Of a DNA stretch of 51,504 nucleotides, positions 7,836 to 16,276 are shown piece after piece. This DNA comes from a virus. The notes beneath the pieces are model-generated. The model was not told where the DNA came from, made no database searches, and was given only the letters and a program-made list of their open reading frames with translations. The position numbers were made by a program, and so were the translations under genes. The DNA is taken from IMG/VR virus record IMGVR_UViG_3300049811_000046, positions 1 to 51,504 of that record; one strand, given 5' to 3'. Position 1 is the first letter of the stretch. Every line of letters begins with the position of its first letter.

Positions 7836-8827
7836 ATTATCTGTACCCCGCCCTCCATTGAATTTACGTCAGCGACCACCCATGCAACACTTGTTGACGG
7901 ATCTGTCTCTCTTAGGTTTAGATATACCGTCTCGCCAGAACTTAATGTTTTTTCTGTACTGGCGTAGTCAGTCCCGCCCCTCCGGATAACGTGCTTGAGT
8001 CCTCTATATCCAGCGTCATCCTTTCTGGCTACCGCTACTTCCTGAACCCCGAATACCTGATTGGCCCCGGCTGGGAGGTCTTGCAGCGTATATGTGTCCT
8101 TCTGGGTAGTTGTATTAGACTGAACGTAGTCTGCGCTAGAATAAGGATTCTCGTCTACGAGCAAGTAGTTATCTGTTGAGTTACCGTCAGAGCCGGTCAA
8201 CTGGCTACTATTTCCATTTCCGCTAGGCATCAGTGTAACTACTCTTACATCACCAAGAAAATTATTGTTTGTTGCACCGGCAGTATTAAGAATGTAAAAA
8301 TCATCGAACGTTCCTGAACTAGACCCGGAACAACCTATTCTTGCGCTATCTACAGACGTGTTAGTGCCGCCGTTTTTAGTATCAACACCACCCGTGTTTA
8401 TTACCTCTACTTCATTAACCTTGACTATTACAGATCCGGAGGTTCCATCACCAATTGTCAACTTAACCTCAAGATAGAACCAGTTATTTGGAGTGGCATA
8501 TGATCCACCTAAAATAGTTCCTCCGGTGTCACCCCTACGAACATTAATATTTCCACTCTTTACCATACTTATTGTTATGTGCTGAGTTGTACCATTATCT
8601 CCATAGAACGTAAAGTATGATGTGCCGGTAACAACCTTTACGGCGGCACCTACAACAATTGTCGAAGTTGCTGGGAAGTTTTTTCCTAAAGATCTAGATG
8701 AGTCTGGCGCAAACGCAAGCCCGTATCCAAATCTGGTAGATGAGGTCGTTGGGGCCAAACTACTTGTTTGGTTGTATCTGATCAAACCATCACCCAACTC
8801 AAAGCCATCTATATGTAAGAGTGTCAT
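7832..8827 (-). CDS. Lectin-like (LamG-type) tail protein, copy A
   Basis: 331 residues, paralogue of the gene at 6846-7835. It begins with LLHIDGFELGDG, has the same WFYLEVKLTIGDGTSG and TFDDFYILNTAG strands of a LamG-like sandwich, and shares SQLTGSDGNSTDNYLLVDE and a TDPST motif in the C-terminal domain. The first 100 residues differ most between the copies, as expected if that surface contacts a variable receptor. It is linked by ATGA overlaps on both sides, so both copies are translated from one message. Confidence 0.8.
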   Translation of the reverse strand: MTLLHIDGFELGDGLIRYNQTSSLAPTTSSTRFGYGLAFAPDSSRSLGKNFPATSTIVVGAAVKVVTGTSYFTFYGDNGTTQHITISMVKSGNINVRRGDTGGTILGGSYATPNNWFYLEVKLTIGDGTSGSVIVKVNEVEVINTGGVDTKNGGTNTSVDSARIGCSGSSSGTFDDFYILNTAGATNNNFLGDVRVVTLMPSGNGNSSQLTGSDGNSTDNYLLVDENPYSSADYVQSNTTTQKDTYTLQDLPAGANQVFGVQEVAVARKDDAGYRGLKHVIRRGGTDYASTEKTLSSGETVYLNLRETDPSTSVAWVVADVNSMEGGVQII

Positions 8828-9915
8828 ATCTCTAGTATCACCTGCACTGTTAAGTCTGATCCGGCCACAGTAGATCCAATTTGATCTATATCTACTGTTA
8901 TGTAGTCGCCTGCCGCTAATGAAGTTACGTTCATATTTGTTATCTTTCCTGATGTAAACCCGCTCGCCGCGATTGTTGGTCTGTTGCCCTGTGTTGTGAA
9001 TATAGTTGTGCCGTTCTTATTCACGTCAACAATTACAGAACTTCCAGTGGGAGCAACACCAACGGATGCTCTGACACCAACAATTGTACATGTTTCTTCT
9101 ATATAAAGCCTGTGTGTACCCCCGGTTACTATTAAAGCGCCAGTGTATGAAAAGACATGTGTCTCTGTTGTTGTAACAGCAATATCTACGGTCGTAGTGG
9201 TAGTGTTTGCCGTTACAAAGTTTACCGAGTAGTCACCAAAGATAGACTTAGCCCTTATCTTAAAGTATTTTGTGGATGGATCGCTGTCTCCAGATGACCA
9301 TGTGATTAAATCACCGGCAGTTGTCCCTAGTAGATTTGTGAACGTTGCTGTGTCGGGGGTGAAACCTGCCGTATCTCCGTAGTAGATTTCATAGAATTGA
9401 ATTGATACATTCTGTACCGGAGACCACCGGAGGTCGATTCCGGAAACCTTGGGAAGCGCGGTGAAATTGGTAACATCGTCTGGAACCGGGGCGGTGGCGC
9501 TGTCAGAACTTGGAGTAGTAGATTCATTACCAGATAGGTCTATTGCTACAACAGAACACGACACAGTAGCGCCGTTTCCTAGTTTTGTCAGGTAGTCTGT
9601 TTCAGAAACATAGATCTCTGTATCTGTTACAGTGGATACATATGTCTCAACTCCATCGCTGATAGTGGCCTGGTAGTTCTTGATATCGTATGCTGGTGTT
9701 GAGTCGCTGTTGGTTGTCACCGCCGCCCAGGAGAATTTGAACGACTTGTTGGTGTATGTTGCTGTGATTGCACCGACATCAGCCGGGATAGATGTGTCTG
9801 TAGGAAGAGTCACATAAAATGCTGGGGACCAGTCTGATGTTTCCTCATCGTTAAGGCTTCTGATCTGGAAGGCATATCTAGCACCTGGCCGCAGTTTGTC
9901 GATACGGTATTCCAT
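8824..9915 (-). CDS. Fibronectin type III domain tail protein
   Basis: 363 residues. It opens with what looks like the second half of a fibronectin III domain (LRPGARYAFQIRSLNDEE, SDWSPAFYVTLP), followed by two fuller ones: about 45-140 (FKFSWAAVT ... CSVVAIDLSGNES) and 145-235 (GIDLRWSPVQNV ... KYFKIRAKSIFG). The last 125 residues form another beta-rich domain rich in Thr and Val. FN3 modules are common on phage virions and bind weakly to cell-surface carbohydrate. The start lies in a TAATG overlap with the upstream gene. Confidence 0.8.
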   Translation of the reverse strand: MEYRIDKLRPGARYAFQIRSLNDEETSDWSPAFYVTLPTDTSIPADVGAITATYTNKSFKFSWAAVTTNSDSTPAYDIKNYQATISDGVETYVSTVTDTEIYVSETDYLTKLGNGATVSCSVVAIDLSGNESTTPSSDSATAPVPDDVTNFTALPKVSGIDLRWSPVQNVSIQFYEIYYGDTAGFTPDTATFTNLLGTTAGDLITWSSGDSDPSTKYFKIRAKSIFGDYSVNFVTANTTTTTVDIAVTTTETHVFSYTGALIVTGGTHRLYIEETCTIVGVRASVGVAPTGSSVIVDVNKNGTTIFTTQGNRPTIAASGFTSGKITNMNVTSLAAGDYITVDIDQIGSTVAGSDLTVQVILEI

Positions 9916-10844
9916 TAGATGTCCAAATAGTATTCGATATCCATCTCGGAACCAGCGGACTTAACCTTTGGAACACCGAGACTAGTTTTGCTTACCAGGA
10001 CTAGATCAGAATCGGAGTTGTCGGAGTCGTCAACTCTGATACCATCCAAAAATACTGCTGTGCTTCCGGCTGAACCAACATTTATACCTATGGATGATAT
10101 CTCGGCCCAAGACGGGGTGCCAGTTGCGGTGAATAAGGACTTAGCGTACTGAGAAATTGTGTATGTGTCTACCGCCCCGCCTACAAAATCAGCAACTACC
10201 GGAGAGTATGAGAAGTAATTAGAGTCGTCGGTATAGAAGCGGACCTGCACAGAGGTTATAGTGCCAGACATATAGTAAGCCGCGAAAGTGAATAGGTCGG
10301 ACGGAGTGTACATGCTCAGATCCAAGCCATCGGTATTAAGCCGGTAGTTTGTGGTTGCTGCGTTAGTCTCAAGGGCTACCGCGTTTTCTCCTATTCTTGA
10401 AATCGTATCATCTGGTGTTGTCGCAATATCTATCCAAGAACCGCCAGAATATACTTCCCAATCATCTTCGAACATACCTGTTAGTAGTTGGGCCCCCGCC
10501 CCACCGGAAACGTTACCCGACACTGAATATACGCCCATCTCGTAAATAGTTCCAGATGTCTGTGACGGAATAGTAGTTTTTGCAATGATGCGATGTGTGT
10601 CTGGGGCAGGGGTATCGAACAGAACGGCCATAGCACTGACCTCTTGCCTATCAAACTCCATGTCGAGGGCGGCTGTAGAACCGCTAGGCAGCGTCTCCCC
10701 TGCACCAATTGCTATAGATCCAGCCCAATTTGGTGCAATACCAGCAAGATACGAGGCGATTACCCTCTTTCCTTCATCGGTAATAAGGTTCTCTGATCGA
10801 CATACCTCGACCCCATCTACTTTGATTACATAAGTACCACGCAT
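9915..10844 (-). CDS. Tail protein with carbohydrate-binding-like domain
   Basis: 309 residues. The N-terminal part (VIKVDGVEVCRSENLITDEG, then GSIAIGAGETLPSG) matches the general pattern of phage tail-fibre collar domains. Residues 130-285 resemble a carbohydrate-binding beta sandwich (VQVRFYTDDSNYFSY, FLDGIRVDD). No enzyme motif is seen. AGGAT lies near the ATG. There is a 29-base gap from the gene before, where a weak promoter-like pair (TTGTGA-N17-TAGGAT) can be read, but I do not list it. Confidence 0.72.
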   Translation of the reverse strand: MRGTYVIKVDGVEVCRSENLITDEGKRVIASYLAGIAPNWAGSIAIGAGETLPSGSTAALDMEFDRQEVSAMAVLFDTPAPDTHRIIAKTTIPSQTSGTIYEMGVYSVSGNVSGGAGAQLLTGMFEDDWEVYSGGSWIDIATTPDDTISRIGENAVALETNAATTNYRLNTDGLDLSMYTPSDLFTFAAYYMSGTITSVQVRFYTDDSNYFSYSPVVADFVGGAVDTYTISQYAKSLFTATGTPSWAEISSIGINVGSAGSTAVFLDGIRVDDSDNSDSDLVLVSKTSLGVPKVKSAGSEMDIEYYLDI

Positions 10845-10873
10845 ATCAATATCCTATCATGTAAGGCCGTATT

Positions 10874-11821
10874 TCACAATCCGAATCTCATAGTGATGGT
10901 CTCACCAGTTCTGCTTCCAAAGCCACCATCAAAGCCATACTGAGTGTTTACAGTTGTGTTGTTGTTCCAGCACATTCCAACGCTAGCCGCAGCACCGTTG
11001 GCGTAGTTTCCTGTATTGTGGTTCTTGATATATGTTCCTGTAAAACCTGTATCTGTCCAGGTCCCATCAGGCCACCACTGGCCGCTGATGAGTCCACCGT
11101 TAGTCTTTACACCAGTTATGATCAACTGATTTCTTTGGGCTGTCAGTGATGCTGTAGTTACAGATGCAGCATTATTTTCTAGGTTTACATCGTAATCTAG
11201 TAGGGTCGCCCCTCCCCACTCTCTGACCACTAGTAACACTGCAAATCCGTGTTCTGTCAGTGGCCCAGCATTTGCATATAAAATATCTCCTGAGCCTGCA
11301 CCAGACCCCCTCCAAACACCTAGAAGACTACCATTATTTGGGTTGTGTATTGCTGTCCATGTGTCATAACCGCCGGTGGGCCCATCAGTTAAATCAGAAA
11401 CTGAGTGAATCATGTTACCTGGGCCCACAATTATTACCAGGTCATCGTCTCGTGGCTCAAAATCAACTACAAAGGATCTATCATATGCGTTACCCTCTGC
11501 TGTAGTAGCGTTACCAGGCTGGCTTATTGATCCCCTCTTGACAATTGTAGGCTCTTTTAGTTCTATCTGTCCGTCCGGATCTAGAAGGTTCATTCGTACT
11601 TCGTAACCGCTCGCCCCTACTATTTCATCAAATTCAATGATCAGATTAGCCCAGGTCTCCCCACTAGGATCCTTGTCAGCAGTTACAGACTTAATTGTGA
11701 TAGGCCAGGGGAAGTCCAGACCACCAAGGGCGTCGTCTATTTCTTCCGGGTCTATATCTACTCGTGCGCCGAGGAGCGCTTCAAGTTCCTGTAGAGCGTT
11801 TTCAGTCCATTGTATTCTCAT
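10874..11821 (-). CDS. Tail fibre-like protein with shared N-terminal docking domain (copy 2)
   Basis: 315 residues from the ATG at 11821, which overlaps the upstream stop as ATGA. The first 95 residues (WTENALQELEALLG ... LDFPWPITIKSVTA ... ANLIIEFDEIVGASGYEVRM) are closely similar to those of the gene at 11818-12660. The rest is unrelated and rich in Gly, Asn and Thr, with a lectin-like tail (WWPDGTWTDTGF, TYIKNHNTGNY). A common attachment domain carrying different tips fits two alternative or co-assembled receptor-binding proteins. A TTG at 11836 would add five residues and is less likely. Confidence 0.75.
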   Translation of the reverse strand: MRIQWTENALQELEALLGARVDIDPEEIDDALGGLDFPWPITIKSVTADKDPSGETWANLIIEFDEIVGASGYEVRMNLLDPDGQIELKEPTIVKRGSISQPGNATTAEGNAYDRSFVVDFEPRDDDLVIIVGPGNMIHSVSDLTDGPTGGYDTWTAIHNPNNGSLLGVWRGSGAGSGDILYANAGPLTEHGFAVLLVVREWGGATLLDYDVNLENNAASVTTASLTAQRNQLIITGVKTNGGLISGQWWPDGTWTDTGFTGTYIKNHNTGNYANGAAASVGMCWNNNTTVNTQYGFDGGFGSRTGETITMRFGL

Positions 11822-12660
11822 GTTGCCACGCCCCAATACCAGTCAACTGTTATCACTGCATACGGAAGCGCTACACCGAGCCAGAACTTTCCCTCGTGAA
11901 GTAGCGGAGCAAAATCAGCGATATCTAAGGTGTAGAAAAACACAGAGGTCTCATACACACCGTTTGAAACTTCTGTGTCTCCTATCTCTGGACCATAAGG
12001 CCATGCCGCCTGTTCAAATGCGTAAAAAGTGTCTTGAAGGAAGAAGACATCAGGAACAACCCAGTTTGAACTATCGTGTATATCGCCCGACCCGTCGTAC
12101 ATGAAGAATCTTAGCGGTATTCCTGTTTCGAGCCCAGTGTCAGCACCCAACTGGAACTTTAGTGTAATTCTTTCAGATGGTGGAGCATTGTCGAGTTCAT
12201 AAGCCATTCTATCTGGGTCCATTACGATCCAAACAGCGTTTGAAAAGTTATCGAATGCTGGCGCTGGACCCTGATTTGGCACAACGTATGTCGATACATC
12301 ATCGTCTTTCGCTAACGTTGTTATGTCGTATAGCGTAGAATTATCAGAGTCGTACATATATACGTAAGTAATAAGGTCGCCAGATGGCACTGTGTTTTCC
12401 TCTGGTATCAGGCTCATTCTAACTTCGTAAGCACCTGCCCCTACAACCTCATCAAATTCTAGAATCAGCGAACACCAAATAGTTCCTTCTTGATCCTGCT
12501 CTGCTGTTACGTTCTTTACTGTAATAGGCCACGGGAAATACAGTCCGCCTAGAGAGTCCTCGATATCGTCTATCTCTATTTCTATCTTTTCTCCGAACAG
12601 TCGCTCCAACTCTTGCAGGGCATTTTCTGTCCAGATTATCTTGTCTGCGTTCAGTCTCAT
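11818..12660 (-). CDS. Tail fibre-like protein with shared N-terminal docking domain (copy 1)
   Basis: 280 residues. Residues 8-100 (IIWTENALQELERLFG, GLYFPWPITVKNVTAEQD, SLILEFDEVVGAGAYEVRM) match the N-terminus of the next gene (10874-11821). Residues 105-280 differ and hold a beta-rich domain with IVMDPDRMAYELD and FRFF-type strands near HDSSNW. The gene is joined by ATGA overlaps to the large hub protein upstream and to its paralogue downstream. Attachment to the hub through the common domain is inference from gene order. Confidence 0.75.
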   Translation of the reverse strand: MRLNADKIIWTENALQELERLFGEKIEIEIDDIEDSLGGLYFPWPITVKNVTAEQDQEGTIWCSLILEFDEVVGAGAYEVRMSLIPEENTVPSGDLITYVYMYDSDNSTLYDITTLAKDDDVSTYVVPNQGPAPAFDNFSNAVWIVMDPDRMAYELDNAPPSERITLKFQLGADTGLETGIPLRFFMYDGSGDIHDSSNWVVPDVFFLQDTFYAFEQAAWPYGPEIGDTEVSNGVYETSVFFYTLDIADFAPLLHEGKFWLGVALPYAVITVDWYWGVAT

Positions 12661-15600
12661 CTTTCAACCAACTTAATATTAGCCTTAACAACATCATCAC
12701 CGCTCTTGTTGATTGCAAAGACGACGAACTCTTTATCTATACCCTTCTCTGGGATATATAGCCTTACTTCGTCACCAAGTTGTAGTACGTGGGGGCTCCA
12801 AGCATCTACTGTGACTTCTAATTTACCGCTCTCGCCCCTCATTAGCGTGTATTTTGCGAATGCCTGAGCATCAGTCTTATTGTTGATCCACCTAGAAGAG
12901 AATTCGTACTTCTTCTCTCCATTTCTGAATATAGAACTTTCGTTGCTAACTTCTACACGAGACTCCGCGAATTCCTCTACTACATTACCCCAAACAAATG
13001 GGTATAGAGACTCCTGTCCGCTATCATCTACATATGCCACTACGAGGGGCGTGCTTGACAGATTACCAACTGTAACGGTAGCGCCGAAAGGCGATGTTCC
13101 CCAGATGGACCCGCCGATCTCTGACGCTAGCGCAACATTCTTTTTGTTGGTCCTATCACGAACCTCTGTGGCTGTCAGTTTTCCTTCTATGCTGAGTGCA
13201 GGTCCACGGTCATTGAACCTGATATCCTCTACATATATCTCTCTAGCGTAATCATCGAACCTTTCAAAACCTATCGAAGCAAGGGTCGGTAGTCTAGAGT
13301 ATGACAACTGCGTCCTGTCTCTCTTAACCATTTCCGAAACATAATTTCTTAGTACGCCGTCGTGATTGGTCTGGGTGTTTGAGTCCTCTGGCTCACGGCC
13401 ACCGTAGATGTAATCAAAAAGTGCAGATGTGTCACCAGTTGCGGCCATTCCAACCTTTTTAGTTAGAGACATGTTTGTAGAGATGGTGCGACGCATGACC
13501 TTTTCCTCATTGATGAAAATAGCGATACGTCGCTTATCAACTCCGTCCGCCTTCTTGTAGAACACAGAAACGTTAAATGGCTTGTTCAGCGGGATATCGA
13601 AGTTGACCGGGGCTGTCAGGTGCGAGCGCTTGATCACAGAGTTATTCACACGGTACACAGACACTCTTCCTGACTTGTTGTTTACGCCAGCAGATATTTC
13701 TACGTATATTCCTGAAACACCAGAGCCAGATGTGTTAGCGGAAACCAGTAGCCCAGCGCTTTTTGTTTTTGTGTTAATGTTCTGAATGATCATTCTTGTA
13801 TTTACCCAGTATGAATCAGGGTCAATCACCTTCACAGCATAAGCGACAGACTTTGGTCCATTTCTTGTAGATCTGATTTGCAGGTACCCGTTCCCGCCGG
13901 TGCCGCTTGTCAGTTTAGCGGCTGGGCTCTTCTCCCAACCACTCAGAGCAAGCGAGTGCGCCGCAGGTGTTGTACCGAACATTCCTCTTTCTAGATTTTT
14001 TAGTTTTCCGTTGAATGTCACCGCCCCGCGTGCATAACTAACTACTTCGGCATATTCTTGGTTATTTCTGACAATCTGCGGGCTGGCCGGGGCACCAGCC
14101 TTCGGTGTGTATTCTAACTCTACCCCATCAAATTTAATGATCTCTGAGTCAACCAGGAAGTATCCAGATAGAGAGCCCCACGCTGTATTCCTTAGCGCAG
14201 TCCTGTCAATGGTCGCCTGCGTATCGGACGCTCCCAGCGGCTTGATTAGTTTAGCGACACCAAGTAGTATTGGCTGCGTTGGTCTCCACAACTCAAGAGT
14301 CCTTGCCCGGCTTACCGCCACCTGATTTTTAACTAGATTGTCTGGATCTGGAGCAGAAGAAGCAAGGAGCGGGCGGTATGTTATGTTGACTGAGTTGATT
14401 ATCTCCTTCTGCGAATCGCTATATGATGAAATATTAGGGAGATAGTCTATAGATGAATCAGTAATATTGTCTGTCGTTAGCACGTAATGCTGAGACTTAT
14501 TGGCAAATATATAGTTCTTAGTATAAATAACTACATTGTCATCCTCGTCTACTGATACAGCATATTGGTGGGCCCGGCAGAGTTCCTGTATAGCATCAAA
14601 CACTGATTCCTCTTTGCTGGAGTAGAAAAAGATTGGCTTAGGCTCAGCCTCTCCCGGTACGTGCTTGACTTTAATTGGCCCGATACCTGCCAGGTCAAGC
14701 AGTGTGTAGATAATGGCAGTTGTGGAGTGCTTTTCTAGCACCATGTCCTGAGCCTTTATCTCCTTCGAGAACATGAGTTTGTCGAATAGTTGTAGAGTTA
14801 TACTCTCGTATACCCCAGTTGATTCCGGCTTCTCGATGTATCCCGTGAACTGCTTGATCTCGGTAGACCCCAGCACGGCTGCCTTGTACGACACAAAGAC
14901 CTTTCCATACTTACGCATGAAGTATGAATATGACGGCGTTGTTGCCTCTAAATCCGGCTCTAGTAATCCGTCGTTGTTGCTGAGGGTAACGCTTCCACTA
15001 TTGGTGCTCATGCTACCTATTGGTAATATCGTGTCGTCTTCTGCCAGGTTACCGTCCCACTCCCAGTCCATAAGGCGGTCTGTAAAAGATAGAAGCGCCC
15101 TAGGCGACATTTCTATGATAGATAAATACGTAGAGGCTGACGGCAGGGTAGCATTAGACGCATTCCCCATAGAGGTAACTATAACTTTGATGCCACGGAC
15201 GTTGACTGTATTCTCCGGTATTAGTTCATCATCGTCCGGCACCGTTGTTGACCAAGTGACTCCATCGTAATAGACGTTTACAGACCCGTCCGCACCAACA
15301 GCGGACACGTTCGAGAACGTTGCTATCGTAGTCCAAATGTTGCTTGAGTTCTTTATCTGGATTGAGAAGTTCTTAGGCATTCCTGCGGCACGCTGGAATG
15401 TTACTGTGATCTTGTTGGCATATAAGTAATTAACATCGTACTCTATATATGGATCATCATATGATGCGTGCCCGATTGGGTATGGAGAATCATAGTATTT
15501 GAAGTTGGTGTCTTCTTTTACTGTGTATAACCGCGTCTTGAGAGTATAGGTATTATCAGTTGGTGGTGTGTTGGCGTAGAAGTTGATGTCGCTTCTATTA

Positions 15601-15866
15601 CCGGCCCCAGGCCACTGAAGGGAGTGAACCCTAGAGTCACCGATACGTAACTTGAAAGCGCCTGCTGGCGGACGCCAGCCACGAGCGACCTCATTAAGAG
15701 GAAAGAATCGCTTGAAGAACTCCCTCTCCGAACCTCCATACATCGAGTCCGGAATACTACTCAAGTTGAAGTAGTAGTTCATATTCCATTCGATGATACA
15801 TCGTTTTGTGTAGGACGTTACAGTATTCTCTGCTGAATAAGTCTTATCTATAGTATTGCCTAGCAT
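12657..15866 (-). CDS. Large minor tail (tail hub) protein
   Basis: 1069 residues. The order suggests a tail hub: an N-terminal domain, a discoidin-like beta domain (about 100-240, YANKITVTFQRAAGMPKNFS), a hub core (about 260-480) with YFMRKYGKVFVSYKA and AIQELCRAHQYAVSVDEDDN, a LamG-like insert (about 640-800) and a C-terminal barrel ending VLQLGDEVRLYIPEKG. The AIQELC...VDEDDNVVIY stretch resembles the tail-hub fold shared by siphophage Tal proteins. No peptidase site is seen. The gene follows the tape measure and Dit-like genes, the normal order. GAGGAGG precedes the ATG in a TGATG overlap. Confidence 0.8.
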   Translation of the reverse strand: MLGNTIDKTYSAENTVTSYTKRCIIEWNMNYYFNLSSIPDSMYGGSEREFFKRFFPLNEVARGWRPPAGAFKLRIGDSRVHSLQWPGAGNRSDINFYANTPPTDNTYTLKTRLYTVKEDTNFKYYDSPYPIGHASYDDPYIEYDVNYLYANKITVTFQRAAGMPKNFSIQIKNSSNIWTTIATFSNVSAVGADGSVNVYYDGVTWSTTVPDDDELIPENTVNVRGIKVIVTSMGNASNATLPSASTYLSIIEMSPRALLSFTDRLMDWEWDGNLAEDDTILPIGSMSTNSGSVTLSNNDGLLEPDLEATTPSYSYFMRKYGKVFVSYKAAVLGSTEIKQFTGYIEKPESTGVYESITLQLFDKLMFSKEIKAQDMVLEKHSTTAIIYTLLDLAGIGPIKVKHVPGEAEPKPIFFYSSKEESVFDAIQELCRAHQYAVSVDEDDNVVIYTKNYIFANKSQHYVLTTDNITDSSIDYLPNISSYSDSQKEIINSVNITYRPLLASSAPDPDNLVKNQVAVSRARTLELWRPTQPILLGVAKLIKPLGASDTQATIDRTALRNTAWGSLSGYFLVDSEIIKFDGVELEYTPKAGAPASPQIVRNNQEYAEVVSYARGAVTFNGKLKNLERGMFGTTPAAHSLALSGWEKSPAAKLTSGTGGNGYLQIRSTRNGPKSVAYAVKVIDPDSYWVNTRMIIQNINTKTKSAGLLVSANTSGSGVSGIYVEISAGVNNKSGRVSVYRVNNSVIKRSHLTAPVNFDIPLNKPFNVSVFYKKADGVDKRRIAIFINEEKVMRRTISTNMSLTKKVGMAATGDTSALFDYIYGGREPEDSNTQTNHDGVLRNYVSEMVKRDRTQLSYSRLPTLASIGFERFDDYAREIYVEDIRFNDRGPALSIEGKLTATEVRDRTNKKNVALASEIGGSIWGTSPFGATVTVGNLSSTPLVVAYVDDSGQESLYPFVWGNVVEEFAESRVEVSNESSIFRNGEKKYEFSSRWINNKTDAQAFAKYTLMRGESGKLEVTVDAWSPHVLQLGDEVRLYIPEKGIDKEFVVFAINKSGDDVVKANIKLVER

Positions 15867-16276
15867 CAGACCTCCTCTAGTGTGAGGCTAACGTCTACTA
15901 GGTCGAACCCGCCCTGGCTTCTTTTCTGAATGTTGTATGAGAAACTGGTCATCAATGCATCAAATGCTACGTGTGTTCCGTCATATAGGAGGTCTACCGC
16001 CACCGTGCCGGTTGTTTCTTCATAGAAGTCCTTTATCCACTTTGCTCCGTGGCCTGTGTCTGCGATCATATTGTCATCAGATGGAAGCATACTCCATGAA
16101 ATATCAAGCGTGTACTTATTTGCTACGAACCCGGCACGCATAGTTCCATTCAGCATACGCTCCTTGCTTCCGATTCGTTCTACTGACATAGAGATCGGTT
16201 CGCGGCCATGCTCAGATAGAGCACCATTTGTTGTGCCGTTATCAACCGTGATTATCGAGCCGCGTGGCAGTATCAC
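15866..16276 (-). CDS. Distal tail (Dit-like) minor tail protein
   Basis: 136 residues. It sits between the tape measure gene and the large hub protein, where siphophages encode the distal tail protein that connects the tube to the tip. Visible pieces are an N-terminal ILPRGSIITVDNGT strand, the segment KYTLDISWSMLPSDD, and a C-terminal FDLVDVSLTLEEV strand, matching a tail-tube-like beta fold. It is shorter than well-known Dit proteins (about 250 residues), so it may represent only the tube-like domain. The functional call rests mainly on gene order. Confidence 0.7.
   Translation of the reverse strand: MILPRGSIITVDNGTTNGALSEHGREPISMSVERIGSKERMLNGTMRAGFVANKYTLDISWSMLPSDDNMIADTGHGAKWIKDFYEETTGTVAVDLLYDGTHVAFDALMTSFSYNIQKRSQGGFDLVDVSLTLEEV

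Noticed and set aside
10845-10879. Promoter TTGTGA-N17-TAGGAT before the gene at 9915-10844
   Set aside because: The boxes fit poorly and outside the TTGCNT pattern; the gene can be read from the operon upstream.
14773-15270. Plus-strand ORF opposite the hub gene
   Set aside because: Antisense of a well-supported 1069-codon gene; no signals.
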